Source of the DNA: Proteles cristata cristata | Taxonomy: Eukaryota > Chordata > Mammalia > Carnivora > Hyaenidae | Reading direction: 5' to 3' | Assembly: GCA_017311185.1 (NCBI GenBank) | Contig: JAESUZ010001739.1 | Location: 310,001-374,000, forward strand | Length of the DNA: 64,000 nucleotides | Shown: positions 1 through 12,180 of the stretch, one piece after another | How positions within the stretch are numbered: position 1 is the first letter of the stretch | How the letters are laid out: the number at the start of each line of letters is the position of its first letter | Translations under genes and position numbers: made by a program | Notes under the pieces: model-generated | Seen by the model: only the letters and a program-made list of their open reading frames with translations | Database searches by the model: none | Told to the model about the DNA's origin: nothing

Positions 1-1145
1 TATAAACTCTCTGGTCTCTACTTCCTGAATATTTCCTTAAATTATGTATTATAAATCTTTATGTGTCAAACTATATAGCAACATTTGCCTCTAAATAAAA
101 GAGAAATCATGATCTCCACCTGACCTGGTGGTTTAATAACCACCTGTTGTATGTTCTATTTTCCAAACAAATTCCTTTCCAAATGACGCAGATACAAGCA
201 AGTTTCATAAAAACACTAAATACAGCATTGAGTACAATCCAAACCAAGAGACTATTAAATACGTGAGAAAAAATCAGAATATGCTGCTTTAAAATCTTAG
301 CTGTAACATGAAAACCATGAATGTAGGCAATGCAACTGTGCTGCCTGTGTGAGAAAACGAGAAACAACAGGAACTGTCAGTGTTGGGAAACAAGGGAAGC
401 CCTCAGCCGCCCGGGCTTGGAGCAGCACACACCCTCCCGAGGCCACCTCCACACAGCCAGTCCCGGGGCCCTGCTTCCCCAACACTTCCACCTGCAGCAG
501 GAACAATTTGTGTCAGGGGGAAAAAAGTAATCAAACAAGGAAGGTAAGCACATTTAAAGCTAGAGATGCGGGCATGAATCCAAGCCAATAAGATTTACTT
601 CTGAAGTTTGTGAAGAAGAGGGTGACCAGCTTGCTCCGATTTGCCTGGCATGTTCCCGGGATTAGCACCCGTGTCCCAGGAAATCCCTCGGGTCCAGGCA
701 AACTGGGACAGTGTGGCATCTCTGAAGAAGATAAAACTGAAGCCTTGCAAGAAGACAAAGCACTGGTGGGGATGAGGTAATCATTTCATGTGTAAACATC
801 AAATTCAATAAATTTGGAGAGTTTGTACTTATTTAAATTTATCCAAATAACTGATTTGACTTTTTCCCCTACCTAAACAACACTGAGTGTTAATTTTTTC
901 TCCATGGCTTCAATCTTCCTAAAAATCCTAAATCTCTTTGTAGGCACCTTTTAAAAATAGGTAATTACTAAGTTATAACAGATGCAGGTGTTAAATCGCT
1001 AAGTTTTAGTAGTTTGATCCTAGTTCCTCCTTTGAGAGAAATAGTGTTCTGTATTTACTTTATACTTTAATGTTTTCCAAATTTAGCCCCAAAAACATGC
1101 CATTATTATAATTTTGTTGATCTTGTTTATTAAAAGAATTTCTGT
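1..1145. other. No recognised element
   Basis: I see no supported gene, repeat family or tandem array here. The short open frames (60-86 codons) show no domain, compositional bias or splice context. The stretch around 380-530 is moderately GC-rich and the rest is AT-rich. Confidence 0.5.
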
Positions 1146-1149
1146 TGAT

Positions 1150-1262
1150 CCAAAATCAGCACAAAAAACTATCAAAGAATTAGTATCCAGACTACATGAA
1201 GAACTCCTACCAGCAATATAAAAGACCAACACCCAAAAGAAACACAGGCAGTAGGTACTATG
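1150..1262 (+). mobile_element. L1 ORF2 fragment, upstream half of a split L1
   Basis: The segment resembles the late ORF2 region of mammalian L1: a 'TTAGTATCCAGACTACATGA' block followed by 'GAACTCCTAC' and an AAAAGACCAACACCCAA stretch. The next part of the same L1 resumes near 1651, so this looks like the 5' part of one old element. It is decayed and non-coding. Confidence 0.55.
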
Positions 1263-1650
1263 GTGGGTTATAGAATAATGTCCTCAAATGGGATTCATGT
1301 CTCCCTGGATCCAGGCCCTTGGAAAATTCTCTTCCACACTGAACCTAGCCTCAGCGGCCACGTGGCTTGCTTTGGTAAATGAGACAGTGTCACTAAAATG
1401 CAAGCAGATGTTTAAAAAGTGCAATGGCATCTGCCTTCTCTTGCTGTTTATTAGAGCCCAGTATTCACCACATGAGAAACCCGGCTCAGCTTTCTGCAGG
1501 ATAGTAAGCCACATGGAGAGGGTCCCCAGACATTCCTGCTATGCTAGTAATCTCAACCAACACAAAGGTTTGTCAGCTAAATGAAATGGATGTACTTTTA
1601 AGCTTCCAAGTTCTGGGGGTGTTTGTTATGCAGTAAACGCTAACTAATAC
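1263..1650 (+). mobile_element. Old LTR-like (MaLR/MLT-type) repeat inside an L1
   Basis: The block sits between two consecutive parts of one L1. It ends in a recognisable mammalian repeat tail (AAGTTCTGGGGGTGTTTGTT followed by ATGCAGTAAACGCTAACTAATACG-like sequence). Related tails occur at about 20.78 kb and, in reverse, at about 43.95 kb. The remembered family has an A-rich end resembling ancient MaLR LTRs, but I cannot assign the exact family. No clear target-site duplication survives. Confidence 0.45.
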
Positions 1651-2400
1651 GGGAAGACACGTACAAAAGATGTTCACTCTCACTGATCATCAGGAAAATG
1701 CACACACTGAGATACCGTTTCATACCCACCAGATTGGCAAAAATTAATAAACTGAGAATACCAAGTATTGTTGAAGACATGGAGTACCAGTAACTGTCAC
1801 CTATGGCTGCTGGGAACATAAATTGGCACAATCTTCTTGACAAAAAATTATTTGGTATTATCTATCACTGATAAAAATGCATGGACTCTATAGCCTAGCA
1901 ATTCTGCTACTAGGAGTATTTCTACAGAATCCTTGCATGTGTGCATTAGGAAGTAAATACAAGTATGTTTATGTCAGCACTAGCCAAAACAGCGCCAAAC
2001 AGCTCAAATGCCATCAATGGTAGAATGAGTGCTTGAACTGGGTTCTTCATACTATGGAATTATATGCAGCAGTGAGTGGGAATAATCTATTGCAACATAT
2101 ATCTAAACCACAGTACTTAAAAGAAGTCACAAAATAGGTACTATATGAATCCATATATACAAAATTAACCAATAGGTAAAATTAAACTATACCTAGTTGA
2201 GGGATGGATGCAAACACACATCATCATTAACACCATTTAAGATGGTGATTACCTCTGGGACAGAAGGGGTGAAATGAGACCTCTGGGTTGTATGATGCTC
2301 TACTTGGTTCTGGTTGTTGAGAATATGGGTTCTCATTTTACTATCATCTACGAAGTTGTATACATGTTTTTACATTTATCATAAAATATCTTTATTTTGC
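1651..2400 (+). mobile_element. Mammalian-wide L1 3' end (L1M/HAL1 type)
   Basis: It continues the L1 begun at 1150: 'AAAAGATGTTCACTCTCACT', then 'GAGATACCGTTTCATACCCA', then the degenerate ORF2 C-terminal region (TATGGAATTATATGCAGCAG) and a 3' UTR ending near ATCATAAAATATC. Many substitutions and indels abolish the reading frame, which indicates great age. Confidence 0.75.
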
Positions 2401-2407
2401 CTTCATT

Positions 2408-2712
2408 TTTGACATATCTGACATATGACATAAACCACTCACCAAGTGATTCGGTGGTTTTTGATAGAGTCACAGACATGTGCCACCATCACCACAGTCA
2501 GTTCTAGAGCATTTTTCATCACCTCAAAAAGAATCCCTATACCCTGTGACCTCCCAGCCCTCATCCCAAGCTGTAAGCAACCAGTAATTTCCTTTCTGTC
2601 TCTACAGGTCTCCCTATTCTAGATACTTCATACACAACAGGATAATAAAATATACAGTCTTCTGCAACTGGTTTCTTTTCACTTGGCATAATGTCATTTT
2701 GTTTCATACTAT
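2408..2712 (-). mobile_element. L1M 3' end, antisense
   Basis: The reverse complement matches the common mammalian L1M tail: a block ending in CATTATGCCAAGTGAAAAG, then GAGACAGAAAGGAAATTACT, TTTGAGGTGATGAAAA and CAAAAACCACCGAATCA. It directly abuts the sense L1 that ends near 2400, so the two 3' ends face each other tail to tail. Confidence 0.8.
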
Positions 2713-3994
2713 ATTTCACAATTAAAAATATTTTCAATACCTAAAAGGAATAATGAAAAGCTCAGTTGGTTAATACAAAAAATAAGGGCACACCAAGAAG
2801 GGAACCTTGGAGGCGGCACTGCCTAAGCAACCAGTCCATCAGAATGGACGAGCGCACTTGTGCTCAAGTTTACAAAGGGAAGAGGTTGCCAGGTACATCT
2901 GGACCAGGACAGGCGAGCCTGAAGCATGACTGTCCTGCACCTGTCTTGTCTGGAAGAGGCTGTTTCTGCACAGGACCAATCCTAGCACTGACACTCCCAG
3001 AAGTATCCCCAGGGGAAGGGACAGGGCAGTGACATGGTAGGAGGTAAGCTGCAGAGGTCATCCCAGAGCTCAGTCTGCCCTGCAAGGTCATTGGTTTTAC
3101 TTAGTGAGTACACTTATTTGGAGACTGATGGAGGATACAGGGAGGCGGCATCTGAAGGAGAGAGCTTCTGAAGCTCTCCAAAGCCATCCTTACCACACCA
3201 CTGGTTATGGTTACTGGAAATGAAAGGAACAACCTCCACACTTAAACCTGGGTATACCTGTTTGTGGGTATGACCTCATTCTGATCTCTGTCCCACTGCT
3301 CACTTGGCCCCTGCAAACCCAAATTCAAGTCCATGCCTCTGGACAATTTCCATACACTCAGATTTGAGCCCCCCATCCTGAAATATGGGAAAATGAAAAA
3401 TAAAGCAGTACTACTGCTGAATGCAGTTGTGATTCCAGGTAATGAGTCACATTATCTTAAACAGAGGGAAGTCTAACTAGAAAGAAACTAACCAACTGCC
3501 TGTAATGCAGATCCTCCTCTTCCACTGAGGACCCTTCCTCACACACAGTCTTGTGGCAGGGTTCCCCTGGAGCCAGAAGTCAGCGGGGATGAGGACATTT
3601 GCCTGGCACCAATGTCCTCTCTCTCAAGCATGTGTCACACATATTCATCACATGGAACAGGCCTGCCACACTGCTCATCACCAGAATGCAAACTTGAAGA
3701 CCAGAGTCTGGGGTGCATGTTCACAGCTCACTCCAGAACACCTCAGAACACCCCAGAGGTGATTTCAGATTTACATATCACCTCCACTCTCACATCTCCA
3801 CTGCCTCCCTGGTCATCTACACGAAAGTACCCAGATTTAAGACAAGCCAAAGTAATGCCACCTGTCACATTAATGCCATACAATGTCAGGTGAGACCCTG
3901 GCAGGCTTATGCGGAAGAAGAGATGAGGGCACCATGGATGTAGGGCATGTACATGTACCCGCCACCCTACGAGGCATGTTATTCTTTGGTCTAC
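2713..3994. other. Mostly unique sequence
   Basis: No gene is recognised. A weak MIR-like stretch may lie at 3310-3400 (TTTGAGCCCCCCATCCTGAA followed by a TGGGAAAATGAAAAATAA-like run), but it is too diverged to call separately. Confidence 0.4.
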
Positions 3995-4143
3995 TCCCCC
4001 TCACAGCCACCCTGCAAAGTAGGCACCATCTTACTTTACAGATGGGGAAACAGAAGCTCAAATAAGTAAAGTAGCTGGCCCAGTGTTATCCCAGACAGAG
4101 GCAGAAAATGGATTTGAATCCCGGTGTCCTGATTTCAAAACTG
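3995..4143 (-). mobile_element. MIR SINE, antisense
   Basis: This has the characteristic antisense MIR core: CTTTACAGATGGGGAAACAG, AAGCTCAAATAAG, a TAGCTGGCCCAGTGTTATCC-type segment, and GGATTTGAATCCCGGTGTCC. MIRs are ancient tRNA-derived SINEs shared by all mammals. About 150 bp of the ~260-bp consensus remains. Confidence 0.8.
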
Positions 4144-6239
4144 CTTTAACATACCTTTGGTGAATGAGCCATTTTGAGAATCAGCAACTTACATTATAGG
4201 AAGACATATTTTTGTTCCCTCAAAGGATTTCCTGAGTCCAGTAAGTAATACCCAGGATTATGTTAGGTGTTCTAGATTCCAAGTCCAAGACTCTTCAACT
4301 ACAGGGAGTTCACAAACTCCATAAAAGATGTAAGGGTCCCTTGAGGCAATTTCAACTGGAAAATGTGAAGGCCAAGGAAATACAGCAAAAACAATGATTT
4401 ATGATGAATTTCCTGAGTTGGAATTATTAGGAAATTTATTGCAGCCAACTTCTTAAGAAAATCTTAATGATTCTGCTCTCAGTTCAAGGGATAAAAAGCA
4501 AACATGAAAAAACATGAAGATAATTTATAGATACTCTTAAATTTGTCTTCTTCAAAGCCAAATTCCCTATAATAACAGGTCAGTTTAGAAGTGTGGCTTG
4601 TCCAAAGAAAATAAAAATTAATTTACTCTTAATTTCCAGTTGACACTTGGAAAGGGGAATGTCCAATTCACAAGGAAGGACTATGTACAAGTTATTTTGC
4701 CAGACTCTGAGGGTCTGCACATCCAGACTGAAATAACTACAGGGAAACAAAAATTACATCTGAGAACCCAGAGGGAGAGAAGTGATGATGGAGGCCAATG
4801 CTGGCCATCAGCTGAGGACAGAAAAAAGAGACCACAGGCATGGGCCTCACTCTGACCATAGCTCTGCTCCCATCTTTAAGTCTGAAAACCTCAGAGCAGC
4901 AACCAGCTGACCCTCAGAGAGACGGGGTCTTTGGTGCTACAGGAACATGAAGACCATGGCTCAAGTACTCAGACATACCTGGGCAATGGGACCTTTCAGC
5001 AAGAGGCACCAGAGACCCTCCTTCTGCTCTGCTGATAGCTGGGCAGACGAGTTCCCTGGCAGCAGGTCCCCCAGCAGAATGCTACCCAGAACAACACAAC
5101 TGAACATTTCCAGGGGATGCCATCGAACAGCAAGGAGAGCAAGAATTATGCTTACCTCCTTAGGTACCAGGGCAAGCCCAAGGTCAGCTGTTTAAACTGT
5201 CCACACCATATGGAATGAAACCCCACTGGTAACTGGTGCAGGCCACAGTGTGAAAGGTGTGTGACACCTCACCTGGCTTTGACAGACAGGGCTGTTTTCA
5301 GCACCAGAACCACATACCTCCCCTAAGAGGCCCATTAAGAGGGAGAGACCTGTCCAGGGCCACAGGCTGATTCAAGGACCCAGGCATTGGGGCTTTTGCA
5401 CGTCTTTGATTCCAGGTTCTCAAGGCTGTGATTCCTAGGGGTGCAGATAATACATTCCCAATTTCCTTCCTGAATCTGCCTAACAGAAGTGCTGATAAGA
5501 TCTCTTATACCTGGCATTTTTGGGTTTCCCTCCTTGTTCTGCCAGTTTATTCCTAAAGGAATTAGTAGATAGAAAAGCTCTCATCTTAAAAATATAGTTC
5601 CACAGCTTAGGGCCATATAAATTTAATCTGCAGTCTCACATTTGGCATTTGTTTTGGGGTATTTCCAACACATCAGGAAGACAGAATTACATTCATAGAT
5701 GAAAACTGGTACCAATGGCTTTGCCTAAAAACTTAAATAGTATTTATTTTCTTAATACTACCAGAGGTTTATATATTACAACAAATCAGCTGTATGCCAC
5801 TTTGCTCAACTGTTCCTAAATGCAAAATGTGCACATTTTCCTAAGAAAGCTTTTGCATAATGCTCTGTTGTGATTCATGTGTGCTTCCTAAATGTTTTAT
5901 GCACCCACCTTACATTTTATCTCTAGCTCAGATTAGAATCTATTGTTTTGCAGTCCATAAATAGTATATCCTTCAAACAGCACAAGGAAAACAGAAAAAT
6001 AGTTAAAGAGGATTCACTAAATTTTCAGTTCAAGGAAACTATTGTTTCCATCAGAATTAAAGGCAGCCTAGGACCAACAGAATGTAAAACAACCACTCTA
6101 CAATTATCCATTGCAGGGCTTAATGATTATTGCTGGAAAGAGAAGCTTCTGCGTATGAAGAAATGAGGTGGGCAAGGGGCAAACAGAAATACCAACCACC
6201 CATGGCTGTGAGGCTGTGTAGGTACATGGTACCGATCTG
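4144..6239. other. No recognised element
   Basis: About 2.1 kb without a supported gene or recognisable repeat. Small open frames of 60-82 codons carry no domain signature. 5560-6010 is AT-rich and 4850-5340 is more GC-rich. Confidence 0.4.
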
Positions 6240-6625
6240 ACTGCAGTTCCAATCCTTCACTCACTTGCTCACTCATCCATAGCTCACTCAATCACCCAGA
6301 CACTCACTCAGTCACTCATCCATTCATTCATTCACTCATCCACTCATTCACTTATGCACTCATCCACTCACTCACTCATTCACTCATTCATTCATCTACT
6401 CACTCACTCATTCACTCATCCATTAACTCACTCACTCACCCATTCACTCACTCAGCCACACACTCATGCATTCACTCACTCACCCATTCATGCACTTATC
6501 CATTCATGTATTCATACATTCACTCACTCACTTGGTCATTTATATATTCAATCACTCATGATTTACTCACTCATTCACTCACTCATTCAGTCATTTATTC
6601 ACAGATCCATTCACTCATCCATTTG
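6240..6625. repeat. Imperfect TCAC/TCAT tetranucleotide array
   Basis: About 370 bp of interspersed (TCAC)n, (TCAT)n and CCAT units forms a degenerate tetranucleotide satellite. It makes a spurious frame at 6354-6626 rich in His, Ser, Thr and Leu, which is not a gene. The array abuts an antisense L2-like element, whose consensus 3' end is itself a TGAA-type tetranucleotide repeat, so the array was probably seeded there. Confidence 0.95.
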
Positions 6626-6629
6626 ACAT

Positions 6630-6960
6630 TTCTCAAATGTCTCATAGGTTCATTAAACTGTGTCAGGCTAAGTTTCACAAACAAGATGAAGATGGAAAAT
6701 AAATAGTCAATGCCCCCAAGTGATCTGTAGTCTAATAAGGAGCCAGGCACACATGGCTAGAACACAATGAACAACAACAAAAAGCCCCATGGAAAGTCAC
6801 AAACAAGATGCTACAGGAATAAAGATGGGCAATTAATTCCAACCAGTTCACTGTTGGAATCTGAGGTAAGTGTAATGGAGGAGATGATATTTAAATTAGC
6901 TCCTTACAATTAAGTATGATTTTTGTCTGAAAAGTGGGGCAACAGGAAGGATGTAGCAAG
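6630..6960 (-). mobile_element. L2-like LINE 3' region, antisense
   Basis: The order of blocks follows the antisense L2 tail: a TGTGTCAGGCTAAG segment, ACAAGATGAAGATGG, GCCCCCAAGTGATCTGTAGT, CTAATAAGGAGCCAGGCAC, then a GGAGGAGATGATATTTAAAT segment matching the GGAGGTGACATTTGAG region. Divergence is high, so the boundaries are approximate. Confidence 0.5.
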
Positions 6961-7234
6961 CTCATTACACATTCTAGCTCTTAATTTCAACTCCTGTGGG
7001 CTTCCACTATCTCCCTTCCACTGGGACCATGCTTATAAACCTGCAACATGCAGTGATCACTCTTTGTGTCTTCATCTTGCTCTGTCACATGTGACATCTA
7101 TTCCCTTCCCAGGCACAATCCTCTACTGACTGGGTGACTCTCCCTCCTCCTGGATTTTCTCTTGCTCCAGTGGCGGTTTCCTGAATGCCCTCCCACATTA
7201 ACATGTTGAAGTGCACCAGGTCCTGCCTGTATTT

Positions 7235-8223
7235 GTACCCCTCTCTCTAGTGACTCCCTAGCCCCATGGCTTTAAATACTGTCTCTGTGAAAGATGATAA
7301 GTTACAGCACAAAGAGGTGTGACACTGAGAGTGAAAAAGGGGTTCCTTTAACAATCATTTTGGGGCAACAGGTATAGACCAGGACTGTACTAGAAAAACA
7401 GGAACAGGTTATCACTCTTTCTAAATGCCACTGATTGACTCCAACAATCTGTCTTTAGCTTATATAACCCATTGACTACTTGACATCTCTCCTTTGATGT
7501 CACGGTATCTTTAATTTCACATGTTCCGATTAGAAACCTTTATACTCCCTTTGGATATTTAGCAATCTTTGCAGATTTGGTAAATAATATTAATACTCAT
7601 CCAGTTGCTGAAGTCAAAACTCGAGGAGTTATCCTTGATTCACCTCTCCCTCATTCCAAACATCCAATGCATCAACAAGACCTGTTGATCATTCTTCCAA
7701 ACAAACCCTAGGTCTGTCCACTTATTTTTATCTCTACTATTATAACCTGTTCTAAATCATTATCATTTCTTGCCTATGACACTGTAATTACCTATACCTG
7801 GTCATCCGCCTTCAAACTTGGCTCTCTCAATCTTTTCCCTGAGCAGCAGCCAGCAAGGTATTTCTAAAGCAAACCAGATGAAGCATTGTGATTAAAGCCT
7901 TTCAATGACTTCCCAGTGCACTGAGAACATGATCCAAACTCCTTCCCTGGACTGTATAATCATTCAGGCTGCTGTGTGGTTTCTGAAAATGCCAAGGTCA
8001 TCCCTACCTTAGCATCCTGGCACCAGATGTCCCCACTCCACAATCTTTGATCTTTGCCCAGCTGGCTTCTTTTCATCAAGAAAATCAGATCTTCGTATAT
8101 TGGCTGAGCCCAAATCCCTTCAAGGATGTTCCCCAGCACCAAACATGAAAGTCCTCATTTTGTCATCTCCAATCTCCTTTCCTATAGTATTAACTATCTG
8201 CATGTCACCTATCCCACATCTGG
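7235..8223 (+). mobile_element. L2 LINE, sense, left part of a split element
   Basis: The segment follows the L2-type mammalian LINE: GACTCCCTAGCCCCATGGCT, GTTATCCTTGATTCACCTCT, CAATGCATCAACAAGACCTG, TTTCAATGACTTCCCAGTGC and GATCCAAACTCCTTCCCTGG. About 140 bp near 7290-7430 fits poorly. The matching L2 3' end reappears at 9653 after a nested L1. No ORF survives. Confidence 0.7.
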
Positions 8224-9652
8224 TTTTTTCTTTCTATTTTTTTTAACTATTCAAATATAATTAACACACAGTGTTAAATTAATTTAAGGCACACAATATA
8301 GTGATTCTACAATTCTGTATATTACTCAGTACTCATCAAGATAAGTATACCTTTAATCCTCTTTACCTATTTAACTCTTTCCCCTACCTCTCCTCTGGTA
8401 ACCATCAGTTTGTTCTCTATAGTTAAGAAGCTGTTTTTGGTTTGTCTTTTTTGACTTATTCATTTGTTTTTAAATTTCACATATGAGTGAAATCATATGG
8501 TACTTGCCTTTGACTTATAGATCCAACCATGTTGTTGCAAATAGCAAGATTTCATTATTTTTTATGACTTCTTTATCCATTCATCTATCGATGGATACTT
8601 GGGTTGCTTGCACATCTTGGCTATTGTAAATAATGTTGCAATATATATAGGAGTGCATATATTCTTTCAAACTCATGTTTGCATTTTCTTCAGGTGGAAT
8701 TACTGCTTATTCTATTTTAATTTTTTAAGGACACTTCACACTGTTTTCCACAGTGGCTTCACCAATTTGCATTCCCACCGTAAGGGCTTCCTTTTCTACA
8801 TATCCTCAACAACAGTTTTTTATTTTACCCATTCTGATAGGTATAAAGTGATATCTCACTGAGGTTTTAACTTGCATTTCCCTGAAGATTAGTGATGTTG
8901 AGCATATTTTCATGTGTCTGTTAACCATCTCTATGTCTTCTTTAGAAAAATGTCAACTCAGGTCCTCTGTCCATTTTTTTTTAATTGGATTATTTGGCTG
9001 GGGGGGGGTATTCAGTTGTGTAAGTTCTTTATATGTTTTGGATATTAACTCTTTATCAGATGTATCATTTGCAAATATCTTCTCCCATTCAGTAGGTTGC
9101 CTTTTTGTTTTGTTGATGGTTTCCTTCATCATGAAGAATCCTAAAATTTGTAAGATCCCTAATAGCCAATGCAATCTTGAAAAAGAAGAACAAAGCTTGA
9201 GGTATCACAATCTCAGATTTCAAGATACACTACAAAGCTATAGTACTCAAAACAGTATGGTACTGGAACAAAAATACACACAGAGCTCTATGAAACAGAA
9301 TAGAGAGCACAGAAATATACCCATGCTTATGTGGTCAATTAATCTATGACAAAAGAGGAAAGACTATGCAGTTGGGTGAAAAGACAGTCTCTTCAACAAA
9401 TGATGTTGGAAAAATAGGACAGCTACATGCTAAAGAATGAAACCAAGCCACTTTCTTACACCATACACAAAAATAAACTCAAAATGGATTAAAGACCTCA
9501 AATGTAAGACCCCAAGCCATAAAAATCCTAGAAGAGAGCAGAGGCGTTTATCTTCCTGACATCAGCTTGCAGACACATTTTTCTGACAAAAAAAAAAAAA
9601 AAGAAAGAAAGAAAAATTAAACTACTGGGACCATACCAAAATAAAAAGCTTA
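8224..9652 (-). mobile_element. 5'-inverted (twin-primed) carnivore L1 inserted in L2
   Basis: 8224-9130 is antisense L1: a poly-T tract, the 3' UTR and the ORF2 C-terminus. 9131-9652 is sense ORF2 from just upstream, ending AAAATAAAAAGCTT, the point where the 3' part begins in the L1 consensus. The copy is flanked by CCCACATCTGG at 8213-8223 and CCCATATCTGG at 9653-9663, an 11-bp target-site duplication with one mismatch. This is the expected product of twin priming by L1 reverse transcriptase. ORF2 is disrupted throughout, and a T8/G9 run lies near 8979-9009. Confidence 0.92.
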
Positions 9653-9812
9653 CCCATATCTGGGTATTTTTCATCAATACTGCATGTTTGTTGACCTCCC
9701 CCATTGGAATGTAAACATTGTGAGAATAGGGACACCCTCTTTGTGGTGCATGGAGTAACAACAGCATCCAGCAGGTCCTCTGTACATGCTGCTAAGTCGA
9801 TGAATGGAAAGG
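9653..9812 (+). mobile_element. L2 LINE 3' end, sense, right part of the split element
   Basis: The terminal L2 signature is present: CCCATTGGAATGTAAACATT (consensus ACTAGAATGTAAGCTCC), AGAATAGGGACACCCTCTTT, ACAGCATCCAGCAGGTCC and CTGCTAAGTCGATGAATGG. It completes the L2 interrupted at 8223. Confidence 0.75.
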
Positions 9813-10960
9813 GACAGAGAACAAGAGAGCTCAGGGGCTGCGAGCGCACTATAAGAGCCATGAGGAGCCATGATGGGCATATGAGTCTGGCTCTACCCAC
9901 ACCCTGCCAGCTTCTGAGTGTGGTCTTGGGCCTCTGAGCCTCAGTCCCTAACTACCACTGGTGCCCATGTATCCCCAAGAAGCAAGGAATAAGGGCTTGA
10001 GAAACACATCCTGACTGCATGCCCAAGTCAGCCACTGGTACATTATACCCGTTTCTTCTTCATTATAAGGGAGGCACATGCCAGGGGGTGAAGCCAAGGC
10101 AGGAGATCTATTTGGGTTGATCAAATGCCCAGCTAGACCAGTACCAAGGCAGAGTGGCCAGTGCAAAAAAAGACTCCTCACTCGGAGTTATTTTCATTCA
10201 CTACTGTTTTCCCAGTGCCCAGTACTGGGGATCTGTAGGTCTAGTGGTATTGCTGATATCCAAGAGTCAGGACCCCAGAGACTGATATGCACCATGTATG
10301 TGATTCCCCAAAGCATAGCAAGACACCAGATAGAAGAGGGGTTCCCAGCCTTGCTGAGCATATTCACCTGGGAGCTTAAAAACCCCTCGAGTCCAGCTTC
10401 TGCCAAATCAAAGACACCAAAATCACTGGGATGGAACTCAGGCCTGATTTCTGAAGCTCTCTCACGTAAATCCAATGTGCTTCCATGGTGGAGAAGGCTG
10501 GGAGAAAGGGATATACAAGACAGGACAAGAGGAAAGAGAAACTGATTCTGCCTGGAACAGGTTATGACCAGGGGCAATGGAAGGAAAGAGAATTGATGTT
10601 AAAAGGAAAGAGATTAATGAACACTGGTGTTCAGATCCAAGCAGAATACAAAAATATCTGACAAGACTAAAGATAAACACACAGAGAGAAAAGAAAGCTG
10701 GAAGATACCAAAGCCTAAGGTAAGTTTCAGAGGATGGGGCAGAGCAGTGATAAATGCTACAGACAGAGAGTGTGGCCACACAGACCACAGATGTGATAGA
10801 ACAAGATGGGTAAAAACCTGAGCTCTGAGGTGTACCTGTGAGGTGAGGAAAGAGAGGGAGGAAATATATTATTTAAATCTGAGTTTCTGATTTTAAAATT
10901 TGTTATATAAACTCATTGTAAAAATTTTCAAAAGATAAAAAGAAAAAAAAAAGACATTCC
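9813..10960. other. No recognised element
   Basis: No supported gene or repeat. Overlapping open frames on both strands (10078-10545 plus, 10194-10577 minus) share no recognisable domain and look like chance. Confidence 0.4.
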
Positions 10961-10964
10961 TTCT

Positions 10965-12180
10965 GCACACCAAAGGAAACCTTCAACAAAATGAAGAAAG
11001 AGGCAGACTAAATGGGAGAAAAATATTTGCAAATCATGTATCTGATAAGGAGTTAATATCTAAAATATATAATGAACTCATGCAACTCAATAACAACTAT
11101 ATATATAGTTGTATATATATCCAATTTAAAAATGGTCAGAGGATGTGAATAGACATTTTTTCAAAGAATAATACAATTGGCCAACAGGTCCAACAAAAGG
11201 CACTCAACATCACTCATCAAGGAAATGCAAATCCAAACTACAATGAGATATCACCTCACGCCTGTTAGAATAACAGTATCAAAAAGAAAAGAGATAACAG
11301 GTTCTAGTGAGGATATGGAGAAAGGGGAACCCTCTCATACTGTTGGTGGGAATTAAAATGGTGCAGCCACTGCAGAAAAAAAGTATAGACACTCCTTTAA
11401 AAAATAAAAATAGAACTGTCCTACAATCCAGGAATTCCACTTCTGGGTATACGGTCAAAGGAAATGAAAGCGCTATGTCAAAGAGATATCTGCACCCCAT
11501 ATTTGCTGCAGCATTATTCACAATAGCCAAGATATGGAATCAATCTAAATGCCCGTAAACAGATAAATGGATAAAGAAGATAATGATATACATACAATGT
11601 AACATTATTCAGCCATGAGAAAGAAGGAAATTCTGTTTTTTTTGTCACAACACAGATGAATCTTGTGGACACTCTGCCAAGTAAAATAAACCAAACAGAG
11701 GGGATGCACCTGGCTGGCTCAACTGGTAGCATGCGACTCTTGATCTCAGGATTCTAAGTTCAAGCCCCACGTTGGGTGTAGAGAGTACTTCAAAATAAAA
11801 TCTTTAAAACTATATTTTTAAAAAAGCCTGACAGATAAAGACAAATACAACATATCATTTATATGTGGAATCTTGAAAGTCAAACTCATAGATACAAAGC
11901 AGGAAAGTGGCTGCCTGGGGCTGAGGAGGGAAGGGGGCGACAGAGAGAGGTCAGTAAAAGGATACAACCTTTCAGTTATATGATGAATAATGTCTCCAGA
12001 TTTCATACATAACAACACGGTGACTATAGTTGATTACACCGTATCCTATAACTTCCATTTGCTAAGAGAACAGAAGCTAAACATTCTCATGAAAGAAATG
12101 ATAAATATGTGGAGTGATAGATGTGTTAATTAACTACATAGGAGAATCCTTTCCACAGAAAAAAAATTTAAAGAAATAAA
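10965..12180 (+). mobile_element. L1M ORF2 C-terminus and 3' UTR with nested SINE
   Basis: Late ORF2 blocks appear in order: TTCTGCACACCAAAGGAAAC, AAATATTTGCAAATCATGTA, GAAATGCAAATCCAAACTAC, TACTGTTGGTGGGAATTAAA, GCAGCATTATTCACAATAGC, GGAAAGTGGCTGCCTGGGGC and a 3' UTR ending near 12180. A SINE interrupts it at 11701. A perfect 18-bp AT-rich palindrome lies at 11094-11111. All frames are broken. Confidence 0.88.
11701..11822 (+). mobile_element. Older CAN SINE (short form) nested in L1M
   Basis: A tRNA-Lys-like head is diverged (TGCACCTGGCTGGCTCAACT), with a B-box-like TTCAAGCCCCACGTTGGGTG and the short 3' form AGAGAGTACTTCAAAATAAA followed by an A-rich tail. The flanks resemble an imperfect target-site duplication (CCAAACAGAG before, CCTGACAGA after). 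It is older than the other SINEs in the window. Confidence 0.8.

Noticed and set aside
6354..6626. A 90-codon open frame rich in His, Ser, Thr and Leu
   Set aside because: It is a translation of the tetranucleotide array; the array lacks stop codons in this frame.
11094..11111. Perfect 18-bp palindrome as a protein-binding site
   Set aside because: It lies in an AT-rich, decayed part of an L1M where (TA)n slippage readily produces palindromes.
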